In this document: positions 63,227-64,000 of the stretch, one piece after another
Position numbering within the stretch: the first letter of the stretch is position 1
How the letters are laid out: every line of letters begins with the position of its first letter
From: Streptomyces sp. LX-29
Lineage (GTDB): Bacteria > Actinomycetota > Actinomycetes > Streptomycetales > Streptomycetaceae
Assembly: GCF_029541745.1 (NCBI RefSeq)
Contig: NZ_CP089746.1
Location: forward strand, 186,001-250,000
Direction: 5' to 3'
DNA: 64,000 bases
The notes under the pieces: model-generated
Told to the model about the DNA's origin: nothing
Seen by the model: the letters and a program-made list of their open reading frames with translations, nothing else
Database searches by the model: none
Made by a program: the position numbers and the translations under genes

Positions 63227-63889
63227 ATGTCCGGCATACCTTCCATCGAGCCCTACCCCCTGCCCCTGCCGGACGACATCCCCGCGCCGGTCGTCGCCTG
63301 GCGGGCCGACCCGCGGCGTGCCGTGCTGCTCGTCCACGACATGCAGGAGTACTTCCTCAGGCCGTTCCCGCGCGACGCCTCACCCGGCGCCCCCCTCATC
63401 CGCAACACGGCACTGCTGCGGCAGCGCTGCGCCGGCCTCGGTGTCCCGGTCGCCTTCACCGCCCAGCCCGGCGGGATGACACCGCGGCAGCGGGGTCTGC
63501 TGGCCGACTTCTGGGGCGCCGGCATGCGCACGTCCCCGCAGGACAACCGGATCGTCGCGCCCCTCGAACCCGCCCCCGACGACTGGCGGCTCACCAAGTG
63601 GCGCTACAGCGCCTTCTTCCACACGGACCTGCTGGAGCGGATGCGGGCCACCGGCCGCGACCAACTCGTGCTGTGCGGCGTCTACGCGCACGTCGGTGTG
63701 CTCATGACCGCGGTGGACGCTTTCACCCACGACATCCAGCCGTTCCTGGTGGCCGACGCCGTCGCCGACTTCTCCGCCGACCACCACCGGCTCGCCCTGG
63801 AGTACGCCGCCCAGCGGTGCGCCGCCGTCGTCACCACGGTGTCCCTGTGCGACACCCTGGCCGCCGGGACGGCACAGGAGGCGCGGTGA
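63227..63889 (+). CDS. phzD: PhzD, 2-amino-2-deoxyisochorismate hydrolase
   Basis: A 220-residue isochorismatase-fold hydrolase that cleaves pyruvate from ADIC to give trans-2,3-dihydro-3-hydroxyanthranilic acid. The start [27 protein letters not shown] (Asp38), [10 protein letters not shown] (Lys124), [15 protein letters not shown] and [15 protein letters not shown] are hallmark PhzD segments. The position that is Cys in many other hydrolases of the fold lies in GVYAHVGV and is not Cys, as in phenazine PhzD. Its last bases overlap the PhzE gene (GTGA). Confidence 0.95.
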   Translation: MSGIPSIEPYPLPLPDDIPAPVVAWRADPRRAVLLVHDMQEYFLRPFPRDASPGAPLIRNTALLRQRCAGLGVPVAFTAQPGGMTPRQRGLLADFWGAGMRTSPQDNRIVAPLEPAPDDWRLTKWRYSAFFHTDLLERMRATGRDQLVLCGVYAHVGVLMTAVDAFTHDIQPFLVADAVADFSADHHRLALEYAAQRCAAVVTTVSLCDTLAAGTAQEAR

Positions 63890-64000
63890 CCGGAAAACCC
63901 CCGCCCGCGGCGGGGACGGACGCCCCCGACGACACCCGTGACCCGCTGGCCCGCGTGCTGGACGGCTCCGCGCCCGCCTTCGCCCTGTTGCACCGCCCGC
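63886..64000 (+). CDS. phzE: PhzE, ADIC synthase, N-terminus only (3' end outside window)
   Basis: 38 codons are visible. After a short Pro/Asp-rich lead, the sequence [18 protein letters not shown] matches the PhzE start, where LL..L...PAPFALLYRPE is typical. PhzE converts chorismate and glutamine to 2-amino-2-deoxyisochorismate, the substrate of PhzD. The GTG overlaps the phzD stop. The identification rests on position and about 18 residues. Confidence 0.7.
   Translation, partial: MTGKPPPAAGTDAPDDTRDPLARVLDGSAPAFALLHRP

Noticed and set aside
62392..63889. Catecholate siderophore (2,3-dihydroxybenzoate) pathway from the EntA-like and isochorismatase-like pair
   Set aside because: The hydrolase has PhzD rather than EntB features and is followed by a PhzE-like start, so the amino analogue pathway is more likely.

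Overview
The sequence is very GC-rich, uses GC at third codon positions, has many GTG starts and tight GTGA/ATGA stop-start overlaps, and carries families typical of Streptomyces or a close relative: secreted ricin-type lectin, DUF4139 pair, WD40-tailed Ser/Thr kinases, a group 3b hydrogenase and a phenazine-type PhzD/PhzE pair. This is inference from gene content and composition; no rRNA, tRNA, CRISPR array or intact insertion sequence was recognised. Several decayed genes lie between 1.9 and 15 kb, and one more near 35.5 kb, as often seen in the arms of linear actinomycete chromosomes.

Layout. 0-7 kb: end of an SDR gene, a WD40 protein, a broken gene, and two tandem Ser/Thr kinases with WD40 tails whose kinase-coding DNA is nearly identical. 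7-15 kb: multicopper oxidase, VOC protein, orphan VWA protein, a DJ-1/PfpI protein translationally coupled to a 54-residue reading frame, and a TetR regulator whose efflux pump has decayed. 15-27 kb: His-rich membrane protein with a PepSY protein, a MarR/NmrA divergent pair, carboxylesterase, DEAD-box helicase, cold-shock protein, SnoaL/LysR pair, berberine-bridge oxidase and lectin.

27.6-31.6 kb is the most unusual block. A 65-residue peptide with eight C-terminal cysteines is followed, after an attenuator-like hairpin, by a MauE-type membrane protein, a MauD/TlpA-type thioredoxin-fold protein, an ABC exporter and an S26 signal peptidase. The set looks like a dedicated route for export, disulfide formation and cleavage of a small peptide. 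kptA follows. 32.3-34.4 kb is an arsenic island (arsI opposite arsR-aqpS-arsC) with two ArsR-like operator repeats. 34.5-42.5 kb has a MarR/cupin pair, an AzlD remnant, a stand-alone EF-G domain IV protein, and a TetR regulator facing two ABC half-transporters and an MFS pump.

42.6-49.6 kb is a group 3b [NiFe]-hydrogenase operon (maturation protease, beta, a CRP-like protein, gamma, delta, alpha) followed by CBS-BON and universal stress proteins, a set that fits low-oxygen or redox-stress physiology. 50-54.6 kb has a P-loop NTPase and two tandem DUF4139 proteins, followed by katG with its own terminator.

57.5 kb to the right edge is the start of a biosynthetic cluster: long-chain-type polyprenyl synthase, UbiG-like methyltransferase, MenA-like prenyltransferase, flavin monooxygenase, a small membrane protein, an EntA-like dehydrogenase, PhzD and the start of PhzE. 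PhzE, PhzD and an EntA-like enzyme together would make 3-hydroxyanthranilate from chorismate. The other enzymes would prenylate, methylate and hydroxylate it, in a logic parallel to ubiquinone assembly. The product is not recognised.
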